Below, piece by piece: positions 21,465-31,719 of a DNA stretch of 64,000 nucleotides. Made by a program: the position numbers and the translations under genes. The notes beneath the pieces are model-generated. The model had not been told where the DNA came from and made no database searches. It saw only the letters and a program-made list of their open reading frames with translations. Every line of letters begins with the position of its first letter. The first letter of the stretch is position 1. The stretch is from Arion vulgaris (lineage: Eukaryota; Mollusca; Gastropoda; Stylommatophora; Arionidae): the NCBI GenBank assembly GCA_020796225.1, contig CM036754.1:15821367-15885366 (forward strand). Direction: 5' to 3'.

Positions 21465-21572
21465 CTGGAATACGAGAACCTGATTTTCCTCGATATTTTC
21501 TTTTCTCTAAATATTCTGGAGCTGTATGTTGGTTCTTTCTTCCTGCTTCTAGTGATTCCTTTGATACATAAT
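21465..21572 (-). CDS. PLEKHG: PLEKHG-like RhoGEF, post-PH linker exon
   Basis: This 108-nt exon lies between GATCCTAG| and |GTAAGTTC. It reads (D)YVSKESLEAGRKNQHTAPEY, then LEKRKYRGKSGSRIP plus one base. It is basic, with no domain. Both splice sites match the phases required by its neighbours. Confidence 0.88.
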
Positions 21573-22635
21573 CTAGGATCACACAAAATTTCATTATATA
21601 TTGTTTCATTACACATTTACATAGCAGCATTTATTTCACAACGAAATATGTAATTTACAAAAGGATTAAGTAAACAGTTTTGTAAATTTTGAACATAAAT
21701 TAACTGATAAAAAAATGCGAAACAGAAAATAAGAATATAAATTAAAAAAACAAACATTATATAACATCAGCATAATATTAAGAAAAAACGTTAATAAAAT
21801 AAAAATGAGAAGTTATATAGTACATATAAAGGCCATATGTGTTCTACTTTACTGCAAGATGGGGCAAACATGAACAATTAACTTGCAGCTAAATGATATG
21901 GTTGAAGACATTGAGATTTAGATATACAGAAAAATGGGATCTGCTTATATTTTATGGAAGCAAAAACAAGTCAATAATGAAAATATGGATAAAACTAAAA
22001 ATGAAAATAAAAAAAACTGAAGAAAAAAACACACACAAAAATCAATAGAACAAGTCAATTAAATATATTATGGACACATAGAACAAGATGGCACTGTTGA
22101 AAATCATACTAGATGTGTAGGTTGAAGGCATGCAACAAAAACTTCCAAATGTTACAAATGGGAAGAGATATCATGAGATGTAGAGATAGAGATAGCACTG
22201 TGACAAAAAGTATGTCATGACAAGAGACAAAAATACTGGTGACATAATTTAGCTGACCTTTGACATGGAGATGTCACCTATCAATTTAGATTGATAAATT
22301 CCAATACAAAAACAGGATAAAACTATTCTGCTGTCCTGGACATATTATATCAGCATAATTCCAACTAAATATAACTGGTACAGTTTTACAGAAGGAGAAG
22401 TATATCATTCATCAAAACTTTCATCAGGACACAGCAAACATGTCAACAAATGACAGTTGTATATAAAGACAAAAAATTGTATAAACTATATCTTTTCATA
22501 GCATTTACTTATTGCCCATAAGGTGTATGACATCTAACCATACAAGTGTAGTGTACACACAAGAAAACATTGTTTTCTGTTTCAAGATGTCAAAACTCTG
22601 TAAATTAAAAATCTATAGTTTTTTTTTTTCTTTTT
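21573..22635. other. AT-rich intron, nothing recognised
   Basis: Apart from simple poly-A and poly-T stretches, no repeat or coding homology was seen. Confidence 0.5.
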
Positions 22636-22639
22636 TTTT

Positions 22640-22985
22640 TTTTTCTTTCGTCCACTTTCAACTCAGACGAAGTTCCATCTCTGAAACTGATTTTTGCGTG
22701 AAAATCTGTTTTTCCAATTTCTCACAATGGCAGCAGCGTGTACATTGTAAATTACTTTACACTGGCAGCCATGTGCTCAATGTACTCGTAATTAGTATTT
22801 CCTCGCCATACAGGCAGATTTTCTCCGACTTCAGAGGTACTCACGTTATCGTCCTGAGTAAGACCAGGGACTCGAACAAATGCCGGACAGTAGGTTCGAA
22901 CCCGAGCTATGAGGCGTCTCACAGCTAGCAGGCCGAGCTACTATCAACTACTCTAGGTAGTCCCCGAAAATCTATAGTAAACTGA
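22640..22985 (-). repeat. tRNA-related SINE (family H, single copy here)
   Basis: On minus it has TAGCTCGGCCTGCTAGCTG (A-box region) and GGTTCGAACCTACTG (B box) 27 bases later, then a body ending in AAAGAAAAAAA. Confidence 0.6.
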
Positions 22986-23039
22986 AGACAAACAATTGTT
23001 GGAAGAAAAATCTGGCTAACAATGGCGGAATGCGGGAGG

Positions 23040-23495
23040 GCCATTCAGAGTCAGAACGGTTTGATTCTGTACACGAATTTGCTAGCGCATTCCCGCCATG
23101 TTTGGTCGGGTATTTTCCGGTTTCGTTTGCCGAGATACTGAGTTAGTGCTTGAGCAATGCTGTGAGCTGTGACTGTTACATGGAATGCTTTTGCTGTGTC
23201 AACCGTGCGTTTGTTGTGTGTATTCAGAAAATGTCGGACAGCGGTTATGACGAACAAGCTCAATCTGCCGTATGCAGTTATATTGCAAGTGCAGAAAGCT
23301 GGATTTTGCCGTGATTGATGTCCCTTCGACAAGAATTGCTATTCAAGTGATGAACAGTTTTGTGTTGCTACATTCGCGATGGCCATATGCATTTTATGCT
23401 GTGCAGGTTGCTTTTTTGTGGCGGTACGCGGCTGTTTCATTCTGGAATTAGTTCACACAGGAAACTTTTCACAGGTGTTAGCATTTCGTGTGATA
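23040..23495. other. Intron, nothing recognised
   Basis: GC is slightly higher than its surroundings, but no homology was seen. Confidence 0.4.
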
Positions 23496-23496
23496 T

Positions 23497-23885
23497 TCAT
23501 TGGCACAGGAACGGAGCAATTATGGGGTGACCCGTTGCAGTGAAGTTGGAACCGTACTTATGAACTATGAACAAACACTTGATATGATTATGGAAAAAAC
23601 TTCCTCAAAGAACTCGGCAGAACAGACCAGGTCAATATATTTCACAAATACAATGAACGATGCAGGTTCCAGAGACACTAAAATAAACTAGGAATAAGTC
23701 AAACAGCATTCTCTGCATGCCCTGCAAGAATGTCCTCTTCTAGGTGAGATGAGAAGCAAAATGTGGTAACACCCAGTCAAACTGAAAACTAAACTTAGGA
23801 GAAACCTGACAGACCCAAAACTGCCTGCACAGTTTGTGGTCCACAGTGGATAAAGTGCAGGACAAAAGATCACCAAAGAAGAAGC
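23497..23885 (+). mobile_element. Degraded LINE C-terminal region
   Basis: TATGGAAAAAACTTCCTCAA and GCAGAACAGACCAGGTCAAT match the minus-strand LINE at 50700-50800. The later ISQTAFSACPARMSSS resembles the Cys-containing end of RNase-H-type LINEs. Confidence 0.65.
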
Positions 23886-24061
23886 CATCTTCATTGTGAT
23901 AGATTTAATATAATTTTTCTTTTATATTAACTTTGTCTTTATTGCTTGGACATATTCCTCATCTCCACTTTCACAACTTATTTTTATTGCATGGAATTTT
24001 CTTCTTAATTTCTCTTTAAATATTTTCATTCTTACTCTTTATTTTGCTTCACAAGACTTAC

Positions 24062-24191
24062 CATCATCATGTTCCTTTCCCAGCTTCATAATTAAGCTTT
24101 TAACATTGTCTGGAATGAGACCGTGAAAACTTTCAAGTATGAGCCTCTTAATGTCATGACACCATCGTATCTTCTGCTCCATATTACGAGC
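24062..24191 (-). CDS. PLEKHG: PLEKHG-like RhoGEF, PH domain exon 3 (C-terminal helix)
   Basis: This 130-nt exon is bounded by TATGTTACAG| and |GTAAGTCT. It reads ARNMEQKIRWCHDIKRLILE, then SFHGLIPDNVKSLIMKLGKE and HDD. It holds the PH C-terminal helix with its near-invariant Trp (IRWCHDIKRLI) and the LIPDNVKSLI stretch that follows in PLEKHG proteins. It ends with G of a codon that the next exon turns into Asp. Confidence 0.94.
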
Positions 24192-24424
24192 CTGTAACAT
24201 ACAAATAACAAATATTAACATACTTACACGATTAGAAGAAGTTTGACAAACTAAAACTGGATGAATCCTGTAATAATTTGATAGAAAATAAGAATAGTAA
24301 GTCTGAAAAAAATATGTGTAGAAAAATAATGTAGTTTATGCTAGAATTAAAGTAGTTACTATAATGTTTGACTGTCATTAAAATAAGTTTATATTTGTCT
24401 TTTTCAAGTAATTCCTTTTCTCAC

Positions 24425-24655
24425 TCACGATCACCACTTAGATTGATGTACCAGATTTCCCCATAAATCTCATTCATGTGGAAATCTTATTCATGCAGCC
24501 TTAGCACGGGTGTGTTTCGTCACATCTTCAGTGCCATTTGGAGCTTTGGAGCTTATCTTTGACGATGTGTCCGGTTTTAGCAGTTTACTGGGTCGCTCTC
24601 CGTCAGCCTTTGGCTGTTCCCAGCCAACCTGCAAGGCAGCAGGTCTATTTTCTTT
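24425..24655 (-). repeat. SINE family D, partial
   Basis: It shares TCACGATCACCACTTAGATT, CAGCACCATTTGGAGC-like and GGTCGCTCTCCGTCAGCC with other D copies. The shared-head end is missing. Confidence 0.65.
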
Positions 24656-24999
24656 TTAATTACTTTTGTGTGCTTGAAATTTTGTCTATATTTTCACTGT
24701 TGTCTCTTAAATAAAGTTCACAGACTTTTGTAGCTCATACAAAAATCGAATCGATGTAGTTTTCTTTCCCGTGTTGTTTCTCAGGCCAGTGAGTTTCCCT
24801 CACTCAGTATGCCATTTTCGGAGCAGACTTGCTCTGCAATCTGGAGTGTCTGTTTATATATACACATGTCTGCATTGTCAACCTTGGTTCTATATGCATG
24901 TGACTGCAGAGCTGTATCCTCTTCAGAGTAATGGAATGGCACCATGTTCTAATCTGTTTCTAGTTTGGTAGTCACTGTGTGTTGGTGTGTTTCTCTCTC

Positions 25000-25325
25000 T
25001 CGTGATCACCACCCAGACCAATGTACCAGATCTCCCCATAAATTCTATTCATGTGAAAATCTGATTCATGCAGCTTTAGCATGCGTGTGTTTTACATCAC
25101 ATCTTCAGCACCATTTGGAGCTCTGGTGCTTATCCTTCGGCGATGTATCCGGTTTCAGTCAGCGTTTACTCGGTTCGCTCTCCGTTCTGTTGCCATCTAG
25201 TGTTTTTACGGTGGGGGGTAGCTAGCCCCACATCCAACCTCAGTCACCTCTTATGACATGCATGGCAGATAACAGTGGTTCTATTCTTTACACCCCAATT
25301 TGGGCCCGGTAACCGCTCGGGCGGG
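25000..25325 (-). repeat. SINE family D
   Basis: Nearly full-length reverse copy. On plus it starts CTCTCTCGTGATCACCACCC and ends with the head ACACCCCAATTTGGGCCCGG. Confidence 0.78.
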
Positions 25326-25667
25326 TGTGTTTCTGATTTATTTGATCATCCATTTTTTCTGACGATATATAACAAGTACAGCTGAATTCTTATCTGCAGC
25401 ACATTTCTTTGTCAGTTAGTCTGCTGTCTTGTTTCATGTTATTCCACACTGTGTGGAAACTTTGTGCTGGTTGTACAGTTTAAACAGTAGGACTTGCAGA
25501 CCTAGCAATTTTCTGGGCTGAAGCTCTTGGAGCGCCAATCTTGCATCTGTCAAAATACTACAGGTTGTTGACAGAATTTTGCAATCAGTGACAGAAGATC
25601 ACATTCAGAGTAGATATGAAGGCAGACAAGTTTAAAATTTCTGTTTTAGAATAATTAATTATCTTAC
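25326..25667. other. Intron, nothing recognised
   Basis: No repeat or coding match seen. Confidence 0.4.
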
Positions 25668-25763
25668 CTGTAGTGTGTACTGGGCTCTGGGATTGTTGAA
25701 TGGAATGATATGAAAACTCAGAGGCTCATTGGGAATGACTTCCACAAGCATCAGATTAGAACA
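25668..25763 (-). CDS. PLEKHG: PLEKHG-like RhoGEF, PH domain exon 2
   Basis: This 96-nt exon (32 codons, phase 0) lies between CTCATACAG| and |GTAAGATA. It reads CSNLMLVEVIPNEPLSFHII, then PFNNPRAQYTLQ. It corresponds to the PH strands where family members have C-NLLLVE followed by L-F-I. Confidence 0.93.
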
Positions 25764-26024
25764 CTGTATGAGTTTGAAAATACAAAGTAATTAACAAAAC
25801 CATAACAAAGTATTTACTCTGTGATTGTTAAGGTACTATTTATGTCAAAAAAACGAAACAATTTCTAAAGGTATTAGTAGATGTCAATAGTAAGGGAAAT
25901 CATTATGTTATTTTCTCAAGCAAAAGTCTACAATACAATATGCAAGTCTAGAGATGTGATCATATGATTTTAGCAGTTGGGCTGAAAATTCTTGGTGTGC
26001 ATACAGCATACTGTTGGATTAAAT

Positions 26025-26215
26025 AAACCCTGATCCTATACCTGAAATCTAAATTACAAATACCTCTAATTTGGAGTAATGTTCTCCTGAGTGGCGAGGG
26101 ACACTGGTGATAAGAAAAGCAAGCCTTTATGCAAATTTAATCAGTCAGAGGTGCCATGCTAGACATCATGACTACGCCTAAATTTATAGTGGGTGAAGGA
26201 AAAAAAAAGAAACGA
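26025..26215 (+). repeat. Dispersed repeat family G
   Basis: It aligns with 36890-37105 through AAATTACAAATACCTCTAAT, GGCGAGGGACACTGGTGATA, CAGTCAGAGGTGCCATGCTA and GACTACGCCTAAATTTATAG. It ends in an A-rich tail. Confidence 0.7.
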
Positions 26216-26394
26216 GTGGAATTAAAAATTAAATGAATAGGACTGGATGGCTCAGTGGCAGAAGTAGGAGTGCGTGTTAACAAGTCACAATTGCTGTCAT
26301 CATGAATACCCTTTGATACTTTCTATGAGAAATTGAGAGTCAAGATAGTACAGTGAACAGTACACTTGCTTCATATACATACTGGGATAATGCA

Positions 26395-27070
26395 AGGGAT
26401 GATGATGTTGTTGTATATACCGATGGGTCGGTTCAACGTGGTGAGAAATCCGGCTGGGGTTTCTGGCTAATGCGCATGGTAGGGTTGTTGCAGAGCGAAG
26501 TGGGGCATACAGGACAACTACTTCTAGTATGAGGATGGAGGTTGAGGCCGTTACTGCTGCCCTCCATTGGATTTCTGGGACTTCATTTACTGGGGCAGTT
26601 GTTGTATCTGACTCTCAGTCGATGCTTCACAAGATCCAGAAGGGCAGGTTTCGGTATGAGTGGATGTCGTCTATAGAAGTTTCTAACCTCCAGCGGCTTA
26701 CGTGGATATACTGTCCTGGGCATGCGGGTGTTTACGGTAATGAGAGAGCGGACAGGCTTGCATCAACAGCATCGATTGTTGGGGAGTTGAAGATGGATAA
26801 GGGGATATTCTTCGGTCTCTTCGAGACTCTCTGTTGGATGAGGACACTAAAATCGATGTTGAATCGATCAGCGATTTAAGCAGTTTGGAATTACCCTTTG
26901 TTCAAGTCGAACTGGATGCCTGAGAGGCAGAGTGAGAGGTGTGTTTAATCAGCGAGCCACAGGAACCATCAGTATGCATACTCTTCGATATCTGTTGGGG
27001 AGACTGAGCACCCATGGGTTTGCCCGGAGTGCAATGACGTCAGTTTAGTAACCAATAACCAATAACCAAT
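26395..27070 (+). mobile_element. LINE RNase H domain, best-preserved copy
   Basis: DVVVYTDGSVQRGEKSGWGF, then after a one-base slip MRMEVEAVTAALHWISG, VVVSDSQSMLHKIQKG and YCPGHAGVYGNERADRLAST. These supply the catalytic D-E-D-D/H set of RNase H. It ends with a short tail of AACCAAT repeats (27050-27070). No RT sequence precedes it, so it is 5'-truncated. Confidence 0.88.
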
Positions 27071-27310
27071 AACATACTGGGGTTTCTGTGGATAAGTGGT
27101 TAAGCCCTTTGCCTTGTGAGTCAAAGGTTGTGGGTCTGAATCCGACCACGCCGTTCCGTTCATGAGCGCAGTTTAATTCCAGAGACCCCTAGTATTGTTG
27201 CTGGAGCTACGGAGTTTGTGCTTTGTGCAATACTCTCGGCAGGTGATGTGCCATTTCTGTTGAGAGGGATCGAGCCATATGGGGTAAAACCCGGTGCATG
27301 AAAGTCAATC
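27070..27310 (+). repeat. SINE family I (tRNA-derived)
   Basis: A box TGGATAAGTGGTTAAGC and B box GGGTCTGAATCCG, then a body with GGAGCTACGGAGTTTGTGCT and CAATACTCTCGGCAGGTGAT. Relatives: 41900-42115 (-), 42485-42690 (-), 47145-47280 (+), 54370-54520 (+) and 55915-56040 (-). Confidence 0.78.
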
Positions 27311-27539
27311 CTTCGGCTTTAAAACACATGGTCAAAGGTTTGAAATCCACAGTGGGATTTTTCCCAAATGCAATGGCAATAATGGAAATTAAAATATGGG
27401 CCTTACACTGTATTCCTAATACACCAAATCACATGAAAATGATTTATTTATCTTTTACTTATGGGAGACTGAGCACTTATAGGTCTGCCCAGAGTACTAT
27501 GTGGTCTGCTTAATAACTATTAGCCTAACCCAAATAGCA

Positions 27540-27790
27540 AATGTGAACCTTGCTTGAATAATATTGAGAGACAGAGAATGAAATGGTTTGGCCACTTGAT
27601 AAGAATGCATCCAAACTCCACAGTATACAGAGTCTTCTACAACAGAACACTAGGAAATAAGGTGAGGGTAAGACCACAAAAAAGATGTTTAGATGGCATA
27701 GCAGAATTCTGCTAAAGAGTAAAAATAACAATCACCCAAGCGCAACACAAAAACAGAAAACCATGACACTGGGCAACAACCTGGTAGCAG
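27540..27790 (+). mobile_element. LINE tail, family 5
   Basis: RQRMKWFGHLIRMHPNSTVY, then a degraded GKVRVRPQKRCLDGIAEFC segment. It closely matches 8240-8560. Confidence 0.78.
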
Positions 27791-27842
27791 TGTGATGACA
27801 AAAGAAGAAGCAAATAGCATAACATCCACTAACGAGACAAAC

Positions 27843-27959
27843 CTTGATAAATGTTTTACAGCTTAACATGCCTCCTTCCTTCTTCTTACTAATCAGTAAT
27901 CCTCGTTCAAACAAAAACACCTGTCTGGAAGCCTTGGCTCCATATATCTTGAATGTTCC
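27843..27959 (-). CDS. PLEKHG: PLEKHG-like RhoGEF, PH domain exon 1
   Basis: This 117-nt exon (39 codons, phase 0) is bounded by GTGCTTTTCAG| and |GTTTGTCT. It reads GTFKIYGAKASRQVFLFERG, then LLISKKKEGGMLSCKTFIK. It contains the PH pattern in which an early strand leads to R-x-x-FLF and LLI-KKK. It joins directly after GELVLE to give the family's GELVLEG-F junction. A LINE tail (27540-27790) sits immediately downstream in the intron. Confidence 0.95.
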
Positions 27960-28189
27960 CTGAAAAGCACAATACGTACAAGTGCATGTTTACATATAGA
28001 TGCGATAGTGTAGTGGTTAGTCAGGTCTAAAGACCTGAATGAGGACAGAAAAACGACAAAGATTATAAGAGATTTAAATATAACAATTAGATGCTGGTAT
28101 TGTATTTATCATTTAATCATCAGAGACTATGTTATTGTCACCATAATATCCAGATTTGAACGTAGAGAGAAGCTAAAGACTAACAAAGA

Positions 28190-28450
28190 GGTACTTGACA
28201 GTCCTGGGCATGCGGGTGTTCACAGTAACGAGAAAGCGGGCAGTCTTGCATCCACAGCATTGATCGTCGTAGTATTGAGGTTGGGTAAGGGAGATGTTCT
28301 TTGTTTTTTTTAGTGACCATTGTTTGGGTGAGGATGATAGAATTGATGTTGAATCTATTAAGCAATTTATGGAGTTTGGAGTTACCAGTTGTACAAGTAG
28401 AACTTGATGCCTGAGGGGCAGAATGAGATGTCTGCATAGACAATGGCTGG
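28190..28450 (+). mobile_element. LINE RNase H remnant (26395 family)
   Basis: SPGHAGVHSNEKAGSLASTA then LGKGDVLCFF. Catalytic-region residues have drifted (GNERAD to SNEKAG). Confidence 0.7.
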
Positions 28451-28624
28451 ACACTGTAACACATTGCAACAAACATTCTTTACAGAGCAAATTAGGAAGA
28501 AGAAGATGCATTAGTAGTTATATAAGGATAAGAAATTACAAAAGACAGAAGAAGAGAAAAGAGAGTTTAAATATCAACATCCAACCCTTATCTCAGTTAT
28601 ACATGTGTGTGTGTGTATCGATAG

Positions 28625-28780
28625 CGAAATCAGCAATCGTTGCACAAAAGCTAACCAAGTACTGGGACAGTTAACACCACTGTTGTCATACAAAGAGATA
28701 CCGCTAACAACTAAAGCAAATCTCATAAGAACGATTTTCTGGTCAACACTATGTTCCCAGTGTCAAACATAGCCAATAAC
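28625..28780 (+). mobile_element. LINE family 3, RT-end segment (left of SINE E)
   Basis: A frame reading TKVLGQLTPLLSYKEIPLTT, then KANLIRTIFWSTLCSQCQT, continues after SINE E at 29036 as AANGRKIITTEMRCLRR. Confidence 0.75.
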
Positions 28781-29035
28781 CGCCCGAGTGGTTACCGGGG
28801 CCCAAATTTGGGGCGTAAAGAATAGAGCCACTGTTACCTGCCATGCATGTCGTAAGAGGCGACTAAGGAGGTTTGGCTGAAATCGGATGCATGTGTCCTA
28901 AGTGTGTAGAAGTCTATGTGTTTAGGGGCCTACCAAACTAATGTGCAACCTATACACGTTCTTGGCAAAGATCAAACGTATCACAAAGAATGATTAAAAT
29001 TGGTCATAAAGAACGAACGCAAAGAAGAAGAAGAA
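28781..29035 (+). repeat. SINE family E with 12-bp target-site duplication
   Basis: ATAGCCAATAAC lies directly before the head CGCCCGAGTGGTTACCGGGG and again after the AAGAAGAAGAAG tail. The LINE frame is continuous when the SINE is ignored, which fixes the insertion boundaries. Confidence 0.9.
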
Positions 29036-29400
29036 GATAGCCAATAACAGCAGCTAATGGGCGGAAAATCATAACGACAGAGATGAGATGTCTTAGAAGA
29101 GCTGCAGGTGTGACAATAAGAGACAAAATTAGAAATGAAGAAATCAGAAGGAGACTGGATGTGAAACCAGTTATGCAATTCATAAAAGAACAACAGATTA
29201 AATGGTTTGGACACCTGACCAGAATGCCCTGGTATCGCCTACCACAGAGAGCCACACAGAAAAAGTATAATGAGTACAAGGCAAGAGGAAAACCACGCAA
29301 AAGATGGAGCAACGGCATCAAGAACAGCCTTACGAACATGAATATCAGCTTACAAAGTGCCTTAAAAAAGCACACACAAGATCACTACGTTTCACCCCAA
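29036..29400 (+). mobile_element. LINE family 3, C-terminal tail (right of SINE E)
   Basis: MRCLRRAAGVTIRDKIRNEE, then VMQFIKEQQIKWFGHLTRMP and YNEYKARGKPRKRW. One frame is open for over 100 codons. It abuts the coding exon at 29484. Confidence 0.85.
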
Positions 29401-29483
29401 CACTTCTATAAAGAAGTAAATGGTGGAAGAGAAGAAGAAGTGTGTGTGTATAAATATATGTGCCATAAAACCTTATACCATAC

Positions 29484-29684
29484 CTCAAGCACCAATTCTC
29501 CAAGTCTAGTCAGATCCTCTCCAACGTAATCCTCCAGCTGGCTTTGAATTTCCTGAATTCTCACTGCATGTTCATGTTTTCTTTTCATCTCATTGATGTG
29601 TTGGGCCATCTCTGTCATGTGATGGAAAGCTTGCTCGAGTATTTCAACATCTTCTTTGCCATTCTCACAGTTTTTCACTAAGTT
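29484..29684 (-). CDS. PLEKHG: PLEKHG-like RhoGEF, DH C-terminal helix and DH-PH linker exon
   Basis: This 201-nt exon (67 codons, phase 0 at both ends) is bounded by TTTTATTAG| and |GTATGGT. It translates as NLVKNCENGKEDVEILEQAF, then HHMTEMAQHINEMKRKHEHA and VRIQEIQSQLEDY, ending LTRLGELVLE. The A-x-xIN-MKRK-EHAVR-QEI block and GELVLE are hallmarks of PLEKHG1/2/3, where the last DH helix runs into the first PH strand. An open frame runs on past GELVLE to 29406, but homology stops at the donor. Confidence 0.95.
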
Positions 29685-29814
29685 CTAATAAAATAGATAC
29701 AAGTATACATCTTACACACAACAATTGAATATTTGTTATATACAGAAATTATTATTAGAGTATTATTTAAAGCATCTTTTATTTAGAGTAGGAAAGTCCA
29801 TTTTTTACAGGTAG

Positions 29815-29970
29815 TCACATCTATTTTTTTAGTTAAAATATTACAGGCAATAAGAGCATTTTTACAGTAGCAATCTGTTTTTTAGTTAAATATTACAGTC
29901 AATAAGACATTTTACAGTAGCATCTTTTTAGTTAAAATATTACAGGCAATAAGAGCATTTTTACAGTCTT
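29815..29970. repeat. Tandem repeat, about 60 bp, 3 copies
   Basis: TTTTTAGTTAAAATATTACA then GGCAATAAGAGCATTTTTAC recurs three times with small deletions in the middle copy. Confidence 0.85.
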
Positions 29971-30004
29971 TTTCTTCTGCTTCACCTGCACACTTGGGAG
30001 ACAT

Positions 30005-30260
30005 AGTTCCACAATCAAGGTTTTTCAAGTCCTCCTACCTAAGGCCATCTTTTCCAAATCTCACCACTCTCTCCCCATTTTCTTGCATTTCATTTTCAAC
30101 TCCCACCTCCAGATGTTCATATGTCTTCCCTTACCTCTACTACACTGTTGGTTCCATTGGAGGGCTTGTCTCGATGCTGTCTGGTCTCCTCAGTGTGTTC
30201 CTATCCAACACCACTTCAGCACCTAATCTCTTGTTCCACCTGCTATTTTTACAGTAAGTA
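30005..30260 (-). mobile_element. Degraded LINE tail (1736 family)
   Basis: It shares TCTCCCCATTTTCTTGCATT and CTTCCCTTACCTCTAC-type sequence with 1825-1905. Confidence 0.6.
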
Positions 30261-30360
30261 ATATTAATGTCTAAAGGTATGATGGAGGAAAGAGAGATAT
30301 GATTATCAATAGTTTCAAAACCAAACCCAGGATGTCAAGAGCAAAGTACTAGATTACATT

Positions 30361-30640
30361 TTAACTCTTCCACGCCCATGTATTTCCTCAATTTTTACAG
30401 TAATTCAAGGGTAAAAAAAAAAAAAATTACGTCCCAACTACTTATCAATAAATAAACATTTATATATATTATTATATACTAAATTGAAGTAAACTGGACA
30501 ACCTAAGAATAACAAGGTTAAGTATATAAGTAAAATAGAAGAAGTAAACTAGAAAGACTTATAGAAGCAACCTATGGGAGTTGGCTTAAAGCTAACGGAC
30601 TCGCCATGGCGCATGTGCGGCTTAAAGCTGAAAGAGTTAA
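30361..30640. mobile_element. MITE, second TTAA-flanked copy
   Basis: Colinear with 9128-9444 from TTAACTCTTCCACGC to GCTGAAAGAGTTAA, but shorter by many 1-4 base deletions that also erode the terminal repeats. Confidence 0.8.
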
Positions 30641-30649
30641 GAACAATCT

Positions 30650-31156
30650 CTGAAGCAAGTCAGACAGTTCAAATATATTTGAGCTGTTGTGGACTGGAAA
30701 TAAGGAATCATAGAAATGCTGACTATTCAAAGAGCAGATTCGATAAGGATATCTCTGATCATAAGTCATTACATTTCTCAGTACAAAAGAAATTTGAAAA
30801 ATATGATGAAGGTGTCTCTATGTCGACTCACAAATGTGTCAGTCTTGACATTTGGATGTGAGTTACAGATTATGACAACAGATCCCAAACACCAGCTTCA
30901 AGCTTCAGAGATAAGATATTTGAGGATGGCTATTTATGTAACACTTTGGTTACATTAAATGTCACGATGGCCTGGAAAGAACAATATTAGAGGGCAGGGT
31001 CCCAGACGCAGAGGCAGACCAAGAATAAGATGGCTACAAGATATTAAAGAAACCATGAATATGACCATCGACGAAGTGGGTGAACTGGCTAGATACAGAG
31101 TGAATTTCAGATGCGCTGCAAAGAGAGCAACATCTTATAAAGGATACACACCTTGA
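30650..31156 (+). mobile_element. LINE 3' end (20560 family)
   Basis: RT-end traces (SVLTFGCELQIM, then HQLQASEIRYLRM) are followed by the tail RRRGRPRIRWLQDIKETMNM and TSYKGYTP-stop. Confidence 0.8.
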
Positions 31157-31179
31157 AGATTATGATTTATGTAACAAGC

Positions 31180-31500
31180 TAGAGACATTTCAAAATAAAC
31201 GTTTAAGAAGACTCCTGCAAATTTTCTGGCCAAATTTGATAGCAAATGAAGAGAATTTAAAACTAAGAAAATGTGAATCGTTGAAGATTACAATTGAAAG
31301 AAATAGATGGATTAGGCATGTATGTTGTATGTCAGAAGTGGCATTTGCTGAGAGACCTCTCTGATAGACAGTTTATAGGAATAGGAGACTTGGATGCCAA
31401 AAAACATGGAGAAGAACTGCAAAAAGAGAGTTGAAAGATTGTGGCCTGACCCGGGAAACACATTTTTGTGGAAGACTTTTGTGTCAATCGGAACATAAGA
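31180..31500 (+). mobile_element. Degraded LINE 3' end
   Basis: RLRRLLQIFWPNLIANEENL, then an RWIRHV-like segment and TWRRTAKRELKDCGLTRE, with stops between. It is the same type as 5020-5425. Confidence 0.7.
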
Positions 31501-31719
31501 CATGTTTTTCCATTTTGATTGTGTTTGTACGCTTATTAACAGTGAGCAGTAGGCCTGTTTTTACTATGTTGAATGATAATAAAATATATACTATGCTTGA
31601 TCTCTACCCAGCTTTGGTGTCGAATAGATGTAAACAAAGAGGGTAACTGCTGTATCCTATTGAAAGTGTTATAGAAAATAACTAAAGAAGATTGTTGCTA
31701 TATCCAGTGTACACCTATT

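Noticed and set aside
22512..22928. 138-codon plus-strand frame
   Set aside because: It crosses a poly-T tract and a reverse tRNA-like SINE; no protein similarity seen.
29406..29483. Extension of the DH-PH linker exon past GELVLE
   Set aside because: Homology resumes at 27959 with the PH domain; the extension is intron.
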